From Enoplolaimus lenunculus (Eukaryota; Nematoda; Enoplea; Enoplida; Thoracostomopsidae), in the NCBI GenBank assembly GCA_030248215.1, contig JASANG010000120.1, positions 62,001-126,000 of the forward strand: a DNA stretch of 64,000 nt, in the 5' to 3' direction. A program made the position numbers and the translations under genes. Within the stretch, counting starts at the first letter, position 1; every line of letters begins with the position of its first letter. Of this stretch, positions 1 through 12,171 are shown one piece after another. The notes under the pieces were generated by a model. It was not told the origin of the DNA. It ran no database searches and worked only from the letters and a program-made list of their open reading frames with translations.

Positions 1-3000
1 ATCTAATATAGAATTAAACCTTGTTACAATTTAGTACAATATATAGTTTCTTTAACGATAGCTAATGCCATGCATCTATAAATAACAACAAATATGCACT
101 ACGTTTCTCTACCTGCCGTGTTCTGAATTCAGGTAAATAACGTGGAATTATCCACCGCTCGCTACCTGTTTTAAGCCTTATTTAAAATACCCGAAGCAAC
201 ACACGAATTTTTTTATCTAGAAGCAAAAACCAACATTAGCAGCTTTGGCATGTATATCAGTAGCTAAACTACGTAATTTTATAGCTAAACGACGTAATTT
301 TAAAGAAAGCTAGTTATATTAACAAAGACGAAGAGTTCAAAGGATAACAAGCGGAAGTCAACAGCACAAACATTACAGCGGCACAAGGGAGCAATCAAAA
401 CGCGCAGACCCGCGCAACCAACCAAGCCCAATTGAATAAACATTGTTGTTTATACAAAACTTAATTAAAAGTTAGCTATGTATTTTCGAAAGCCAATCGT
501 CAATCAGTTCGGGTGTAAACCGATATCCGGCTTCGGCTTCGGAAAAAAACGACATCCGGCTCCGGTATTTTAATTTGCCGGATGTTTTTGGAAAACTTCA
601 TAAAATTGAAACCAACATTTGTCTTTATGCCAACTACCGTGGAACTGATTGACTTAGTTCTAGATATTTTTCTTTGTCATACAAGTAATATAAATGTTTG
701 CATGTACAACTGTACACTTATTTATCTTTATTGGGTTACAATAACGCTGGAAAACCTGATAACAATAACCAGTGTTATTTGAGGGGCGTAACAGTATATA
801 TCTCAGCATATGTTTATTATTCAAAAGGCTATGTCTATACATCAGCGCTCAAGTAAGCCTATAACTAAGCCTAAGCCTTAGCATAAATAATAGGATTCCG
901 GTATTTTGTGGTATCCGGTCGCACCCTAGAGTATATAAAGTGTCAATAAAGCGAGCAAATCGATAACACACAAGTTATACACTGACCGAAGTCAAATTCC
1001 TACGAAAAACTGTTGCATAAAACGCAAAGTTAAAACCAATTGAACTTGTCAAATATCTGCAGTGCAGGGACGTAGCCAGTGTTTTTAGCATTGCTAATTC
1101 AAATTTCTAAATTACCAACCGTTATAGCTGCTATAACCGCCGGCTAAAAATAAGGAAAGACGCCTTTAACCCTCAAATCGCCTTTGATATGCCTCCGCCG
1201 CCATGCAATGGCCAGGTACTCGATTAGCAATGCTAAATCATTATACTATCCCAACGAAATCCTACGTAAATATTGCAAAAAGTTCTATGTCTACTAGTTG
1301 CGCTAAACACCGCAAGATGACACACCACGTGCAATAATCACCTAACAGTTGCAAATAGTACAGAAGATTGAAATCGATCGACAGACACACAGGCCACTGC
1401 CAGTAAACCACCGTTGACAATGAAGAAACCGTCAGTAACGGAAACCCCCGAAATACCAAGAAGTTAACACCAGCTTGCTATTTTAGGAAATAATTCGATT
1501 AATGCAATTTTTGTAGCAGTTCAAATGAATCAATGTTTACAATAGGCGTTATAATTTTAAACTTGTTTAACCTCGAACTGTTAAAATATCAAAAATATAT
1601 GTTATTTAACTCTATAATACGGATACAGATAATCTTTAAGCATAAAATTGAGTAATCGTTATATCTATCCGTACCTGACAGCAAGGTGTATATACTTTGC
1701 AAAATATTTAGGTATTTACAGACAGAAATGAATAGGCATTATGGTCTTAAAGGCAGTTTTAGGTTTAAGCGATTAATAAAGACACCGAACATTATCCTAA
1801 CACAATGCTAATACAAATACTGCGAATACTATATATTTACATAACATAACAACATATCAGTGATGACCCGGGGCCAAGTATTCAGCCGGAACAAGAGCAA
1901 GGAACCAGGACTCCGCTATTGCATACCAATATACAGTTTAATTAATATTACAGTTATCTTTATTCATAGTATAGCATTTGATTTTTAATTTTAAGTAACT
2001 ATTATTACATTAATTACTAGTATTATTTATGTGTAAGTATTACTAATTGTTATTTTATTAATATTTTTTCAGTTTAAAATGTGAAGCGTTAAATTTCGCA
2101 AATGACGTGATGCAAATGTTCCCCAAAGATTGCTGCTTCGTGGTCCTAAAAGCATTAAAATGCCTGCCATACCATTAATGCTAAATCAAGTGTTATTAGG
2201 TCTCTAACAGACTTCTTATAACCCGTGTCTGTACGGCGGTTGGAAGACTAAACCTGAAGTCTCGAACAAAATACTATGATCAATTTTAATAACCACTAAT
2301 ATTAACTTTGCGTCTTTTATCACGAATTGTGGTCAAAAACAGCTATATGCAACTTAGCACGTTTTAAGTAATTGAACCACCGAAATCAGAAGCAGTTACT
2401 TAGAAACACTCATAAACAAAACGCAAGCGCACGTGCTCAAAACTAGAAATTGCGGGTAAATTAAGTGATAACCAGCTAATCCAATATTTGTCAAACAAAA
2501 AGCTGGTATGTAGCGCTTTATCCACATATTCGTAAAAACTACCAAGACAGATTTCAAACAAGCAAGCTACGGCATCTATGAATTCAACCAAACAACGATC
2601 ATATCATGGCCCGTATTCTCAACTGTGTGTAGCACCTCACCAGTTAGTGATAGGCCTTGTAACTTTAAAACCAGTGAATTATGAGGATTGAAATTCAGCA
2701 GTTTTTTTTCGCATTGAATTGCCATACTTCAGTATCAAATTTTCGACAGTTTGAAAAAAATATCGACAACTGGTGGCCGGTTCTGAACACATTTGAGAAT
2801 ATTGGCACGTGTGAGTGTGTTTGCTATGTTTTCCCAATACCAAGTCGTATTATATTAGGACTGCTTGGAAAATTTTTTAAACATTAGAATTTCCATGAAA
2901 ATGGCACACATTTTAATTACAACTGCATTATCGCAACCAACATTGCACAGACCAAAACAACTGTCCGGTCACCATGACACAGCCAGTTATTCCAGTGTAG

Positions 3001-4137
3001 TCAAAATACTACATCTTTAACCACGATAGACATATTTTGTGCTATCAAGTAGAAATGGCGAACATTCTGGGACTCTTAATGTGTAATACGGCCCAGTAGT
3101 AGCGGCTACAATCATCACATATGCTTAATTTAATATTATCCTTTTAGATTGAGTTCGTGAGCCAACCTCAACTTGTTTTGGCGGTCGGGCCAAGCGCTCG
3201 GCTAGCCGATCCGTTTTACCTAGAAAAATTGAACAAACCGATCCTTTTCCGAAAAAATTCGACTTTCTGTGCCGGTTTCATGAACCAACAATTTTCAAAA
3301 CCTTCGGAAGGCACAGCTGCATGCCCTCGCTCCGACTTAAGAGCTACATTATGTTTTAAGTCACAAAATTATATGACGATGTGATAGACTGTTGGTGAGC
3401 TCAATTTGACAAAGTACAAAAGAATCGTTCTGCGCATGTTTCCCGCTGCTTAAAGTTTGACCATTACACCACTACAGAGGTTGTGATAGCAGATGTGCAT
3501 GAAAAGCGAGCACTTACACAAGCTTACTAAAATCCTGGAGCGCACAAAAAGTAAAACTACGTATGTATGTGTTTAAATAATACAATCAATATGGTATGCG
3601 CAAATTTTACAAATTTTCAAATATGAACACTGCCATCCCAAACACGAACGTAGATGAATAAATTATCGCAATTAACGTTTGAAAAAGATCGCAACTCTGG
3701 ATATGACACGAAATTTTTTGCGAAACTTTCGATACAATAGAACGCTTAAACTAGTCTTTTTATACGACAATTTAGATTTAAACCTCAAACTGCTAAACTA
3801 TAACTTAATACATTTCGGTGCAAGGAAACCAACTGTAGTTTTAAACAATCCTACACATTACCCACATGTAGTAATTTAAAAATAGCTTTAGTTGATATGG
3901 GAGTTGAAAGTCAAAACAGAACAACCATAAGAAACTAAACATTTGACGCTAAACGAAGAAAAATACTAAAACCGTCATCAGCAACTTATTTAACAAATTG
4001 TTAGATGAAATCAGCAATTGTTCTTATTTTGCCACTTATAACGAAATAATGCTGTCAATTGCTACAGGAAAGATTGGCGTTCGTCTTTATCTTAAGAAAC
4101 AATGTAACTCCAGTAAATTTTTAATACTAATTCATAC
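1..4137. other. Non-coding stretch left of the paxillin exons
   Basis: I see no supported exon here. The stretch is probably intronic or 3' sequence of the minus-strand paxillin gene, because that gene's LIM3 domain is cut in mid-domain at 4138 and must continue to lower coordinates. I searched the minus strand for the rest of LIM3 and LIM4 (Phe-His-Pro-Glu-His and Tyr-Cys-Glu-type motifs) and did not find them. A degenerate MITE lies at 509-928. The rest is AT-rich with short chance reading frames only. Confidence 0.5.
509..928. mobile_element. Degenerate hAT-like MITE
   Basis: The left end reads TCGGGTGTAAACCGATATCC and the right end, reverse-complemented, reads TAGGGTGCGACCGGATACC, so the ends are imperfect inverted repeats. 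Runs of the type ATCCGGCTTCGGCTTCGG lie just inside the left end, as in the better-preserved copies at 19489 and 28663. No 8-bp flanking duplication is visible, which suggests an old copy. A short CCTAAGCC-rich tract lies inside it near 855-880. Confidence 0.5.
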
Positions 4138-4272
4138 CTGACACACAAAACACTGAGGATGCCATTGTGTTCCCAATGCAGTTACATAGCTACTCGTAAT
4201 CGACTGTTCGCAACCACGACATTTTGGCGCGAACATTGTGAAATAATCTTGGCGACAAAATGCTTTTCCGTC
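4138..4272 (-). CDS. Paxillin exon carrying the end of LIM2 and the start of LIM3
   Basis: The 45 codons contain [18 protein letters not shown] and [20 protein letters not shown], then CFVCQ. Vertebrate paxillin has DGKAYCRKDYFDMFAPKC and LENYISALNTLWHPECFVC at the same place. The acceptor is TTTCAG before 4272 and the donor is CAG|GTATGA. It is the last paxillin exon I can see; LIM3 is unfinished at its end. Confidence 0.92.
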
Positions 4273-7200
4273 CTGAAACGCGAAGGAATTAAAATTTATC
4301 GCAGCGCGGAACTTTGCTTCTATTAGTTCTTTTTCTGTATATAATTTATATACAACATAAAATGGCGAAGATGCAACTGGCTGAACTGGCAGAAAAATGC
4401 GAATATGCCCGCAGATGTGACAAGTAATGGGTGCAACCGCAAGTCCGGCACACTAACTATGCCGATATTTATAGTTGAAAAATACAATCACGGACAGAAT
4501 TCAGTGCAACCGCGATCGCGCTCTAAACGCGTTTAAACTCGCGATCACTCGTATCCGCTATTGCGATCGCCCGCAGACAGCCGCAATTTACGTGGACGCA
4601 AAAATCACGGTTGCGATCGCGGTTGTACACGCAGTTTTGCGGTTACAGACGCGGCTAAAATTGCCGTTATAGACATAGCTAAAATTTCGATTGCAGACAC
4701 GGTTAAAATTGCGGGTGCAGACGCTGTTAAACCACGACTGCGAACGCAATTACACTCACGACAAAGATCGCGTCTCAAACCGCAACCGCAGTGGACGCAT
4801 AAACTAGGGTAACTAAGTTAGAGTCTAAGTTAGAATCTTACTGACTCTGTGATAAACCTGTTCAGTTTCTTTATATTATTATCAATTTTATTTAGACTAT
4901 ATGATCTGTAGACCCTATACCGAACCTCGCTATAGACCAAACATCTCATTAAGAAGTGCTCTACAGATTCTTCCTCCATTCCACAGCAATCACAAATACT
5001 CGAGTTTGAGAGTCCTATTTTATGCATATGCTTATTTAGTTGACAATGTTGCTTTCAGACAGTTTAAACCAGGCCTCTGCTTGCTGCTTTGGTATGCAAT
5101 AAGAGGCATAATCTTCAGAAAAACATGAACGAAATGCGCTTACCCGCTCATGGAATCCCTCATCGCCGAAATCTTTGCCGCATTCCGCGCATACAAAATG
5201 CTCTGGATGCCATGTTTTGTCTAACGCTGTTATACACTTCTAAAATGAATGAACACGAAACAATTTTCACTGCGAGCTAAATTCACGTTCGGCATGTACT
5301 TTAGCACAGTAACAGGAATTAAAATCAACGTTTTTTTAAAACAAAACCTAACATCCGAATAACTACGTAACGCTGTTAAGCCGTTCAAAACACTAATAAA
5401 ATTGTGCGACCTGGACATTAGCCAATCTTCGAGGCAAGTCTCTGCCAGGTTCCTCAAACTTACATCCTTAATCGGTCCATTACAATACGCACATCGCGGT
5501 GAGAACAAATTGTGATAATCTTGTTCGCAGTATGCTCGACCTGAACGTTCAAAAAAATTGCGATGACTCAGCACTTCGTTGCAATGATCGCATGTAAAAT
5601 GTTCGGGATGCCACATTTTGCCGATTGCAATCACTACCTAAAATGCAACGACAGTCTGTTGTTAATATGACCAATTCAACACTGCTCCTCGTCTACTAAC
5701 TTTGCTCAAGCAAGTATGTAACGCTAATATTTTCAATTTTTTCCAATGCAAATACCTCTCATTAGCGAGCTGAGGTGAATGCAAAGCACAACATTCGTTA
5801 ATACAAATATATTGCCGCCCCAATCTGGCTAAGCTGGATGAGTTGCTGTAGCGCACCTATCAACTGGCTGCACAAATGCTCCTTGATTGCGCATATATAC
5901 CCGATTTTATCTTATTCAACTCAGCACGCAATCCAATTTAGGAATGTTATTGGAACAGCAGGGTAGAAATTTATCATAGCGTTTGTGCTGTAGCCCTAGA
6001 CGAAATTCGAAATTTCTTTAAGTAATACAAACCGTATGACACAAATTTTGCCATCTGAAATTTGCGCATGTAAACTAGGTTCAGCTGCCACGCAGTAAGC
6101 AACTTAAAACTAGTGGGACAAATGCCCCAGAAAACGCTTGCAATATATGTTTCTTATGTGGCATGTAAAAAGCAAAAACAAGGTTTGCTCGCTATAATTG
6201 GTGGGTCGCCCCCAAGTACAACATATCCAAGAAAAATTTACCCATAGTTTTTTTGCCTGTATTCACAGACTGCGTTACTGAAACATATTTGCAACTTTTG
6301 CTTATGTATGCACTATGAATTGAAAAATTCGACATGCTTAATGCACAGAAGCGACAGATTTTGGCTTAGCTACATCGTGGTTACAAATCAATTTAGTTAC
6401 TGTTTGAATGTAAGACCTGAATACTTTGGACTAATTGTTCATAATTAGTAAATAGGTCGAAAGTATTTAGCAAAACATTTTTTAGAAAAACAAAAACACT
6501 ACACGTCCAACTAAACTCTTTTAAAGTCACGTTAACGAGCCATAAATCTACAAGCCACCTGCCTGGATCTACGACGCTAAAACCGAAAGAACACAGATCA
6601 TTACAAAGAGTAAATGCTTATTACGTTAGAAACACAATGACCGTAACATTATGTTAAAAATAAAAATCGGATTTCAAAATCTAATTCCATTGAGGATTCG
6701 GAATCGAATATGGTGTTAACGGAACAGAGTTAACTAAGATTGTTGACGCCCGGAGCTACGCATGTAAAGTTGCAAATATGTTTCAGTAAAGCAGTCCGTG
6801 AATAGAGGCAAAACTATACGTAAAATTTTCTTGAATATGTTGTATTTGGGGGTTACCCGCCAATTATAGCGAGCAAACCTTGTTTTTGCTTTTTACATGC
6901 CACATAATTCACATATTTTATAACCGCCTTCTGGGACACTTTTCCTACTGCAATTATGCACCCACCTATTAATAACAAAATAACCACAATCACTAATTCA
7001 TCTGTCATAAAACTCAAAAAATGCAAAGTTTTAGTTTCCTGTAAAAAGGAATATCCCCTTTCGTAGTCGAAAAGCCGAAAATTTCGCTTAATTTCTTTTA
7101 TAATTTATTGAGATTTTACTGGATCTGTATCTAGCAATTACTATGGTTTTATACTACATAAAAATTAATCACATAACCTGCTACAGGTGGCATTAGGGAA

Positions 7201-8728
7201 ACTTTACAAAGCTTAGCGTGCGTTTTGTTCGAAAGGTTATTGAATATTAAATTACAGTTATATACGTTGGGTATTGAGCTCAGATATTCCCAAAGAATGA
7301 TTGACTATCAACTCAGTTAGGTTTTAATCCAACAAAATGTCAAATCAAGCACTTTGAGCGAAACGTAAACATATAATGGGTGACACTACCGTGTCCCTAT
7401 GATAATGTGGAGCTTTCTTTTAACATTTACTATATTATTTACAGATGAAAAATGCGACGTCTTGATGTAATACTCCCACCAAATAGCAACCTGAGCAAAA
7501 TTTACCGGCGGATACATGGGGGGCATCCCGGTCGTGACCCCTTAACAGGATCTCAATAAAATATATTTTGGAAATCAGGTTAGCAGATGCGCAAGCAGAC
7601 AAAATGTGAGAGGCGTAATATCAACCGCAAACCGAACAAACCGATTGAAACAAAAACCGCCGAAGTTTGGAAATGCGCCTGGCTTCTTGCTCGCTTCGCG
7701 ATAATGGTCTCAAATGTTATAAAACGGCTTTTATAAATGGATCTATTATAAAATTATTGTTTTGATTACATTTCCTGGCAAGTCAAGATGCTTTAAGTGT
7801 TTAATACTCAAGTGATACGAAAAGTCAAAGCATCAATTTTAATCCCATAAATATATTTTTGCATTAACCAAATACTTCGAACAGTCACAACATTGAAAAA
7901 TTATAGTACCGGGTTCGGTTAAACCTTCATATCCGGTACCGGTAATATTCATATACGGCCGCATTCTGCAAAATTTCAATCATCACCATCTAATATTACC
8001 TGACCAACGATGGCTTTGTCGCAGGCAGCACAATCGCCTTTGGGAACCGTGCTGATGCCGTGTTTGCCGGCAACTTCAGAGTCAAGTTCGCCGAGCATCG
8101 AATCGAGCTGATTGCTTGTACGTGGACTTTTTTGAGGCTGCACATACGATTCAGCGCTGTCTTGCACCTGTACAGGCTAATTCCGAAAAAATCAAATCGT
8201 ACACAAAGGATCGACCACCTAGCGGATACCGGATAATTCGGGTTGTGGTCCCGAATATGAAAATGCTTCTACAAGTGAAACTACTCTAAATATTTTGCCG
8301 CGACTGCATTTCCTTACAAGTCAAAAAACGTCAACTTTTTTACACTGCAAAACAATTTTACATCAGTAAACATATGCTTTGGCACGACTAACATATTACC
8401 AGCACTCAGCAGTGCATAAATTCACTGTTGTACCGGCTTAATATCCAGTTCCACTAAAATTATTATCCGGTCAATCCTTGTCGCAGAGTACTACTAGAAA
8501 GAACATAGCATCAAATTCCAATAAGTCCACTAGTTGAATTTGAGTTGGTTCAGCACAAAAGATTTCTATAAGTCACACAATTTCAAGACTAAGATTAGCA
8601 ATTGTCCATGATCCGATCGTAGTTATATCCCCTATGCAAAAATAAAAAATCCCGCTTACCTTAAACTTGTTAAGAGAGTCCATTAAGCTATCTAAATCTT
8701 TGCTGGCTGTTCGCGATCCGAAATCTCT
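4138..8728 (-). CDS. Paxillin, partial (LD4, LD5, LIM1, LIM2, half of LIM3), five exons
   Basis: Paxillin is a focal-adhesion scaffold. Its LD motifs bind vinculin- and FAK-type helical domains and its LIM zinc fingers target it to integrin attachments (family knowledge; in nematodes the gene is pxl-1). Five exons on the minus strand (8660-8728, 8000-8176, 5464-5637, 5144-5239, 4138-4272) join in phase 0 and give about 217 residues. The order matches vertebrate paxillin: LD4 ([12 protein letters not shown]), LD5 ([13 protein letters not shown]), LIM1 starting CAAC, LIM2 from [14 protein letters not shown], and LIM3 to WHPQCFVCQ. The 3' part (rest of LIM3, LIM4, stop) and the 5' part (LD1-LD3, start codon) are not identified in the window. 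Introns are large (2.4, 2.3 kb and smaller) and full of repeats. The LIM/LD identity is very secure; exon edges are inferred from splice signals. Confidence 0.93.
4432..4812. repeat. GC-rich degenerate tandem repeat in a paxillin intron
   Basis: Four 24-bp units lie at 4648-4671, 4672-4695, 4696-4719 and 4720-4743. They share GAC at the start and GTTAAAATTGC- or GCTAAAATTTC-type centres. Flanking sequence is rich in GCGATCGC and GCGGTT. The left flank contains GGGTGCAACCGCAAGTCCGG, resembling the MITE ends elsewhere in the window, so the tract may be the interior of another decayed element. The open frames across it are a by-product of the 24-bp period. Confidence 0.55.
4810..5090 (-). mobile_element. 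LINE 3' fragment (Cys-His tail after reverse transcriptase)
   Basis: The minus strand reads [20 protein letters not shown], then [20 protein letters not shown]. This C-x2-C, H-x4-C pattern with the preceding HKIGLSNS and following Tyr is the zinc-knuckle tail that ends ORF2 of Jockey, R1 and related non-LTR retrotransposons. Frames are broken upstream, so only a decayed fragment remains. It sits in the paxillin intron between the LIM2 exons. Confidence 0.75.
5144..5239 (-). CDS. Paxillin exon carrying the first half of LIM2
   Basis: The 32 codons read [17 protein letters not shown], then [15 protein letters not shown], matching vertebrate LIM2 (KVVTALDRTWHPEHFFC, then GFHEKDG). The acceptor is TTTTAG before 5239 and the donor is CGG|GTAAGC. 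The intron to the previous exon is only 224 bp, the shortest in this gene here. Confidence 0.92.
5464..5637 (-). CDS. Paxillin exon carrying the rest of LIM1 and the start of LIM2
   Basis: The 58 codons begin [14 protein letters not shown] and contain [20 protein letters not shown] and [10 protein letters not shown]. All are close to vertebrate paxillin LIM1 ([40 protein letters not shown]). The zinc ligands Cys, His and Cys pairs are all present. The acceptor is TTTTAG before 5637 and the donor is GAT|GTAAGT. The upstream intron (5638-7999) contains the 838-bp fold-back element at 6112-6949. Confidence 0.94.
6112..6949. mobile_element. Fold-back DNA element with about 190-bp inverted arms
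   Basis: The left arm (6112-6305) begins AGTGGGACAAATGCCCCAG and the right arm (6765-6949), reverse-complemented, begins AGTAGGAAAAGTGTCCCAG. The match continues through AAGCAAAAACAAGGTTTGCT and GAAACATATTTGCAACTTT. Arms are roughly 85-90 percent alike by eye and the loop is about 460 bp. I see no transposase frame in the loop. The element lies wholly in the paxillin intron 5638-7999. Superfamily is unknown. Confidence 0.8.
8000..8176 (-). CDS. Paxillin exon carrying LD5 and the first LIM1 cysteines
   Basis: The reading frame contains [12 protein letters not shown], nearly the vertebrate LD5 helix, then [17 protein letters not shown], the first zinc-binding Cys pair of LIM1. The donor is CAG|GTAATA. 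Two in-phase acceptors are possible: ATTAG before 8176 (follows a T-run, preferred) or TACAG before 8167. It is flanked on both sides by CCGGTA-type repeat debris. Confidence 0.9.
8660..8728 (-). CDS. Paxillin exon carrying the LD4 motif
   Basis: The 23 codons end [12 protein letters not shown], which lines up with the vertebrate LD4 motif (ELDELMASLSDFK). The donor is AAG|GTAAGC. The acceptor is less certain: GACAG just before 8728 keeps phase 0, whereas TTTTAAG would start the exon at 8741 and change the phase. A stop lies further upstream in frame, so this is a true internal exon and not the start. Confidence 0.8.
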
Positions 8729-9004
8729 CTGTCGATAATCCCTTAAAATGTATTATGAGATTAAAATTGCAGTACAGCGTATGGCACGCCAACATGCTAT
8801 TCATTCAAATCAGCCTTGTGCTCCAAGTCTTTAACTGCTATAAAAATAGACACATTAAATTTTAACCGGCCAAAAGGACAAAATAAAACTCAACAAATTA
8901 AGAGTGATCTACCAAATGTTAAACTCTGATTAACAACTACTGAAACATAATAGAAAAAGACGGTGATAACCTATAGATAAGAGCATGGGGTCTTTTCCTA
9001 TATC

Positions 9005-9565
9005 CCCCCAGCCCCCGTTCGCCCAAAAATGGTTCGCTTTTAAAATGTTTTGCATATTTAATCTTCTCATGACCTCCCCTGATCGTTCCACGCCTAAAGT
9101 TGAATTTTTGAATAATTAGATGTTTAAGGTCCCTAGGTCCCCCCTTGGGAACAAAAAAATTTTGTCCAAAAGTTTGATAAATTATATATCATTCGACACA
9201 GATTGCAGAGCTGAGTCTAATGGTGTTAATGTTCCGTAATTAGACGATTGGTTAGCGAATTGCGGGCAAATTACTAATTTGGCGCTATCCCAAATCAATG
9301 GCAGCAGTCGAAATCAGTTATTCCACAATAACTCGTTGTCCAATCGTCTAATTACAGAAAATTTAACACCATTCGACTCAGCTACGCAAGGTGCATAGAA
9401 TGATGTATAATTTTTCAAACTTTTTGACAAAAATTGTTCTTGGTTCCCAAGTGGGACATTGGGATTTTAAAAATCGAATTTTCAAAAATTCAAATTTTGG
9501 CGTGAAACGATCAGGGGAGGTCCTGAGAAGCTCAAATATGCAAAATCTTTGCTGAGGGTATAACG
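9005..9565. mobile_element. Fold-back element, CCTCCCCTGATCGTT family, copy 1
   Basis: The left arm contains TTTTGCATATTTAATCTTCT and GACCTCCCCTGATCGTT. The right arm contains the reverse complements of GCATATTTGAGCTTCTC and GACCTCCCCTGATCGTTTC, and of GTAATTAGACGATTGG from the inner end. Arms are about 250 bp with a short loop near 9256-9310. A related copy is at about 16510-17140 and a fragment at about 35440-35620. No coding capacity is seen. Confidence 0.75.
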
Positions 9566-11810
9566 GAAAAACACAGAGTATGCAAGTTACAAAGTATTGC
9601 GTGGTACAAAATGTACCAACACATATTTCGTTTAGACCTAACAGAAATTCCGCTCCACCTTGTGCCGGACAAATTTCGATTTTAATGTACACTGTTTCCT
9701 TATTTGAAAAACAAAATGGAGTATGTATACATATATGTTCATAATTATTCGGAGATTATAACGTATATATTTGCACTGGTTACTCGAGATTTTGCTTTTC
9801 TATACAAAAAGTACCCAGTCAGCTGCATATACTCTTGCCAAAGAGTATCACACACTGCTGATGATACAAGCATTCGAAATTTTCAAAGCTATGAATTTCG
9901 TCACGGTTCTATAAACTTTGTTTTCCAGCTTGTTTAAAAAGGTAATAATTGCAGTTTACGATCAGTCGTAATACAAGTTGCAAGTATACAAATACACTCA
10001 CATTGTAAACGCAATAAGCAACAACACAGTTATGCACAAGCCAAATAACACAGTTCACCAGCTTTATACGCAAAAATCTAACTAAATTCAAATATAGTCT
10101 AGTGCGTGTTAAATCAGTAGACTAGAGTGTACCGCTAAATAAATTCTAAAATAAACCCAATACAAAACCACTTTAAAAAAATTCACGTTTCGACTCCATT
10201 AATGAGTTTAATCCCACTTTACGTTAAGGCGGTGAAATGCAGTGAAAACGCACTGGATGTCCATTTAACTTGAACAATTGTACACTGTGGAAGAAAACCT
10301 ACACCGAGCACCAATTGTGCAAACGATAATAAATCGCCTAGGTTTAAACAATTTAAAAGATTTAATAAAATTTAAAGACATATAAAATTTAAAATTCCGC
10401 TTTTGACAACAAAACAGAATGACGAGTAAGTTCATTGCGGGTGGCACCTTGCATTAAAATAGCAGTTTGCGCTTTCCAGTTTTCACACACAGAGAATCGT
10501 CCTCAGCAAATATGACATCAAACTGTAGATTTCATCAAAACAGCCACGCAACAACTAAACCTATCACCAAACGGTGCCAGGTCTGCTACTGTCGATTACC
10601 ATTACACAATACATACAACTCGAAATCGGGTAACCACCAAAGTTTTGCAAATGTCGCCACAATCTGACAACGTAACCAGACCAGAAGTTCGCCCAAATCC
10701 CAGCACATAAGACACCCACAAACAGCTCCTTACATTACGTAACTCTCTTGTACACACATATTGCAACCAGCCACAACTGTTCTGCTTTAGTAACCTTTGT
10801 CATATTCCAAACATTAAAATTTCACCAAGATTTCCTTAATACATTCGAGGTAGGCCGGTCGGTGTACGCGAAGCTGGAAAAGGTGTAAAAAGCGAACAAT
10901 TGCACAACTACACAAAAGCCTCACCTCGAAACATACATGAATACCCTAATTTAAAATTACCTGCAATTGTCGTAATTTATGAATTTTTGTATATTACACC
11001 GGTGTTTTCGATATTTTCAGATTTTGACATAATTTAAGGCATAGTCTCACGCTTATGGGTGAAATTTTTTGTACAATTGCCTTAAACAAACGGAATTTAT
11101 ACAATACTAATTAATTTCGCATTTACCATCCAGTACTGCTCACGGCTAAAAACGTGATCCTGCCAGTACCATCCTAAATTATCGATATCTCAATTTTGGG
11201 TCTAATAACAAAATGCACACAAAAATCACGTATTGTTGGTGAAAATAAATAAAAATATGGTTGTATCTTATCAAGAGATTCCAAATCTGTTACACTTCTA
11301 ACAGTTGTACACAAGAATTAATTACACTTGGACACGATTAAATCAGGCTAACATCCGATACCAATGTCGGTAGAAAATTTCAGTATCCGGTTACGATATC
11401 AAACAAAATTAATAGCCAATTGCACAGTGAGCACAGTTACCAGTCGAATTTTTCAGTCAACGATAATTACTCACTAATGGCCCATACCAAACAATCAGCA
11501 CTACATTAAGTTAAAACTAGGTGGTCACAGTCAATTAAAATATGTTTTGTGTAAACAACTATACATACATTAAAACTATATATGATGTCAAAGAAAGTAA
11601 GTAAATCGGTGGAAAACAAACAAGTAACCACAGGTTGCAGAGAGGGATCTGTTGCTCAGAAAGCTTAAGCTCACCTGCCAGTCGTGCAAAATGCCCAAAT
11701 GTTTCCCTGAATTGTATGTATCCCTTCCCCATACCACATTGAGTTGGCTAATAAACATAAGAAAACGACAATGGGCTTATTGTTATGAAGGCAGCGTAGC
11801 AGCCCACGCC

Positions 11811-12171
11811 CAGGGTGGCAACAAAGGTTCGGATTCGGCAAATGTGTTTCGCATTCGGATTTGTTTGTGAAAAAGCCGAATCCCAAAGCACAATCCAACA
11901 GTGTTCGACAATATGTTTTAAGCAATAAGAATTTTATATAACTTGTTATATAAATCAATATTTTTTTGTTTCAGGTCAGAAACCTAATAACTGAGGTAAA
12001 GCACCAAATATAATAACCTTTAAAGGTATGCGGTTGGCATTGTATTGATATTCTGAAATAAATTATACATATATCTGAAATTGCAACATGCTAGATTCGA
12101 ATTCGGATCCGGTTTCGTTAAATTAGCAATGGATTGGGAGTCGGTCAAATCGTGAATTCAGTGCCTTCCTG
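11811..12171. mobile_element. MITE, CAGGGTGGCAACAAA family, copy 1
   Basis: It starts CAGGGTGGCAACAAAGGTTC and ends near GTGCCTTCCTG. Its interior (GCAATAAGAATTTTATATAA, then a GTTTCAGGTCAGAAAC segment) matches the copy at 13133-13460 along the whole length. GATTCGG-type hexamers lie close to each end. No target duplication is evident. Confidence 0.7.

Noticed and set aside
4475-4812. Overlapping open frames of 65 and 83 codons
   Set aside because: They are produced by the 24-bp tandem repeat and GC-rich flanks in a paxillin intron on the opposite strand.
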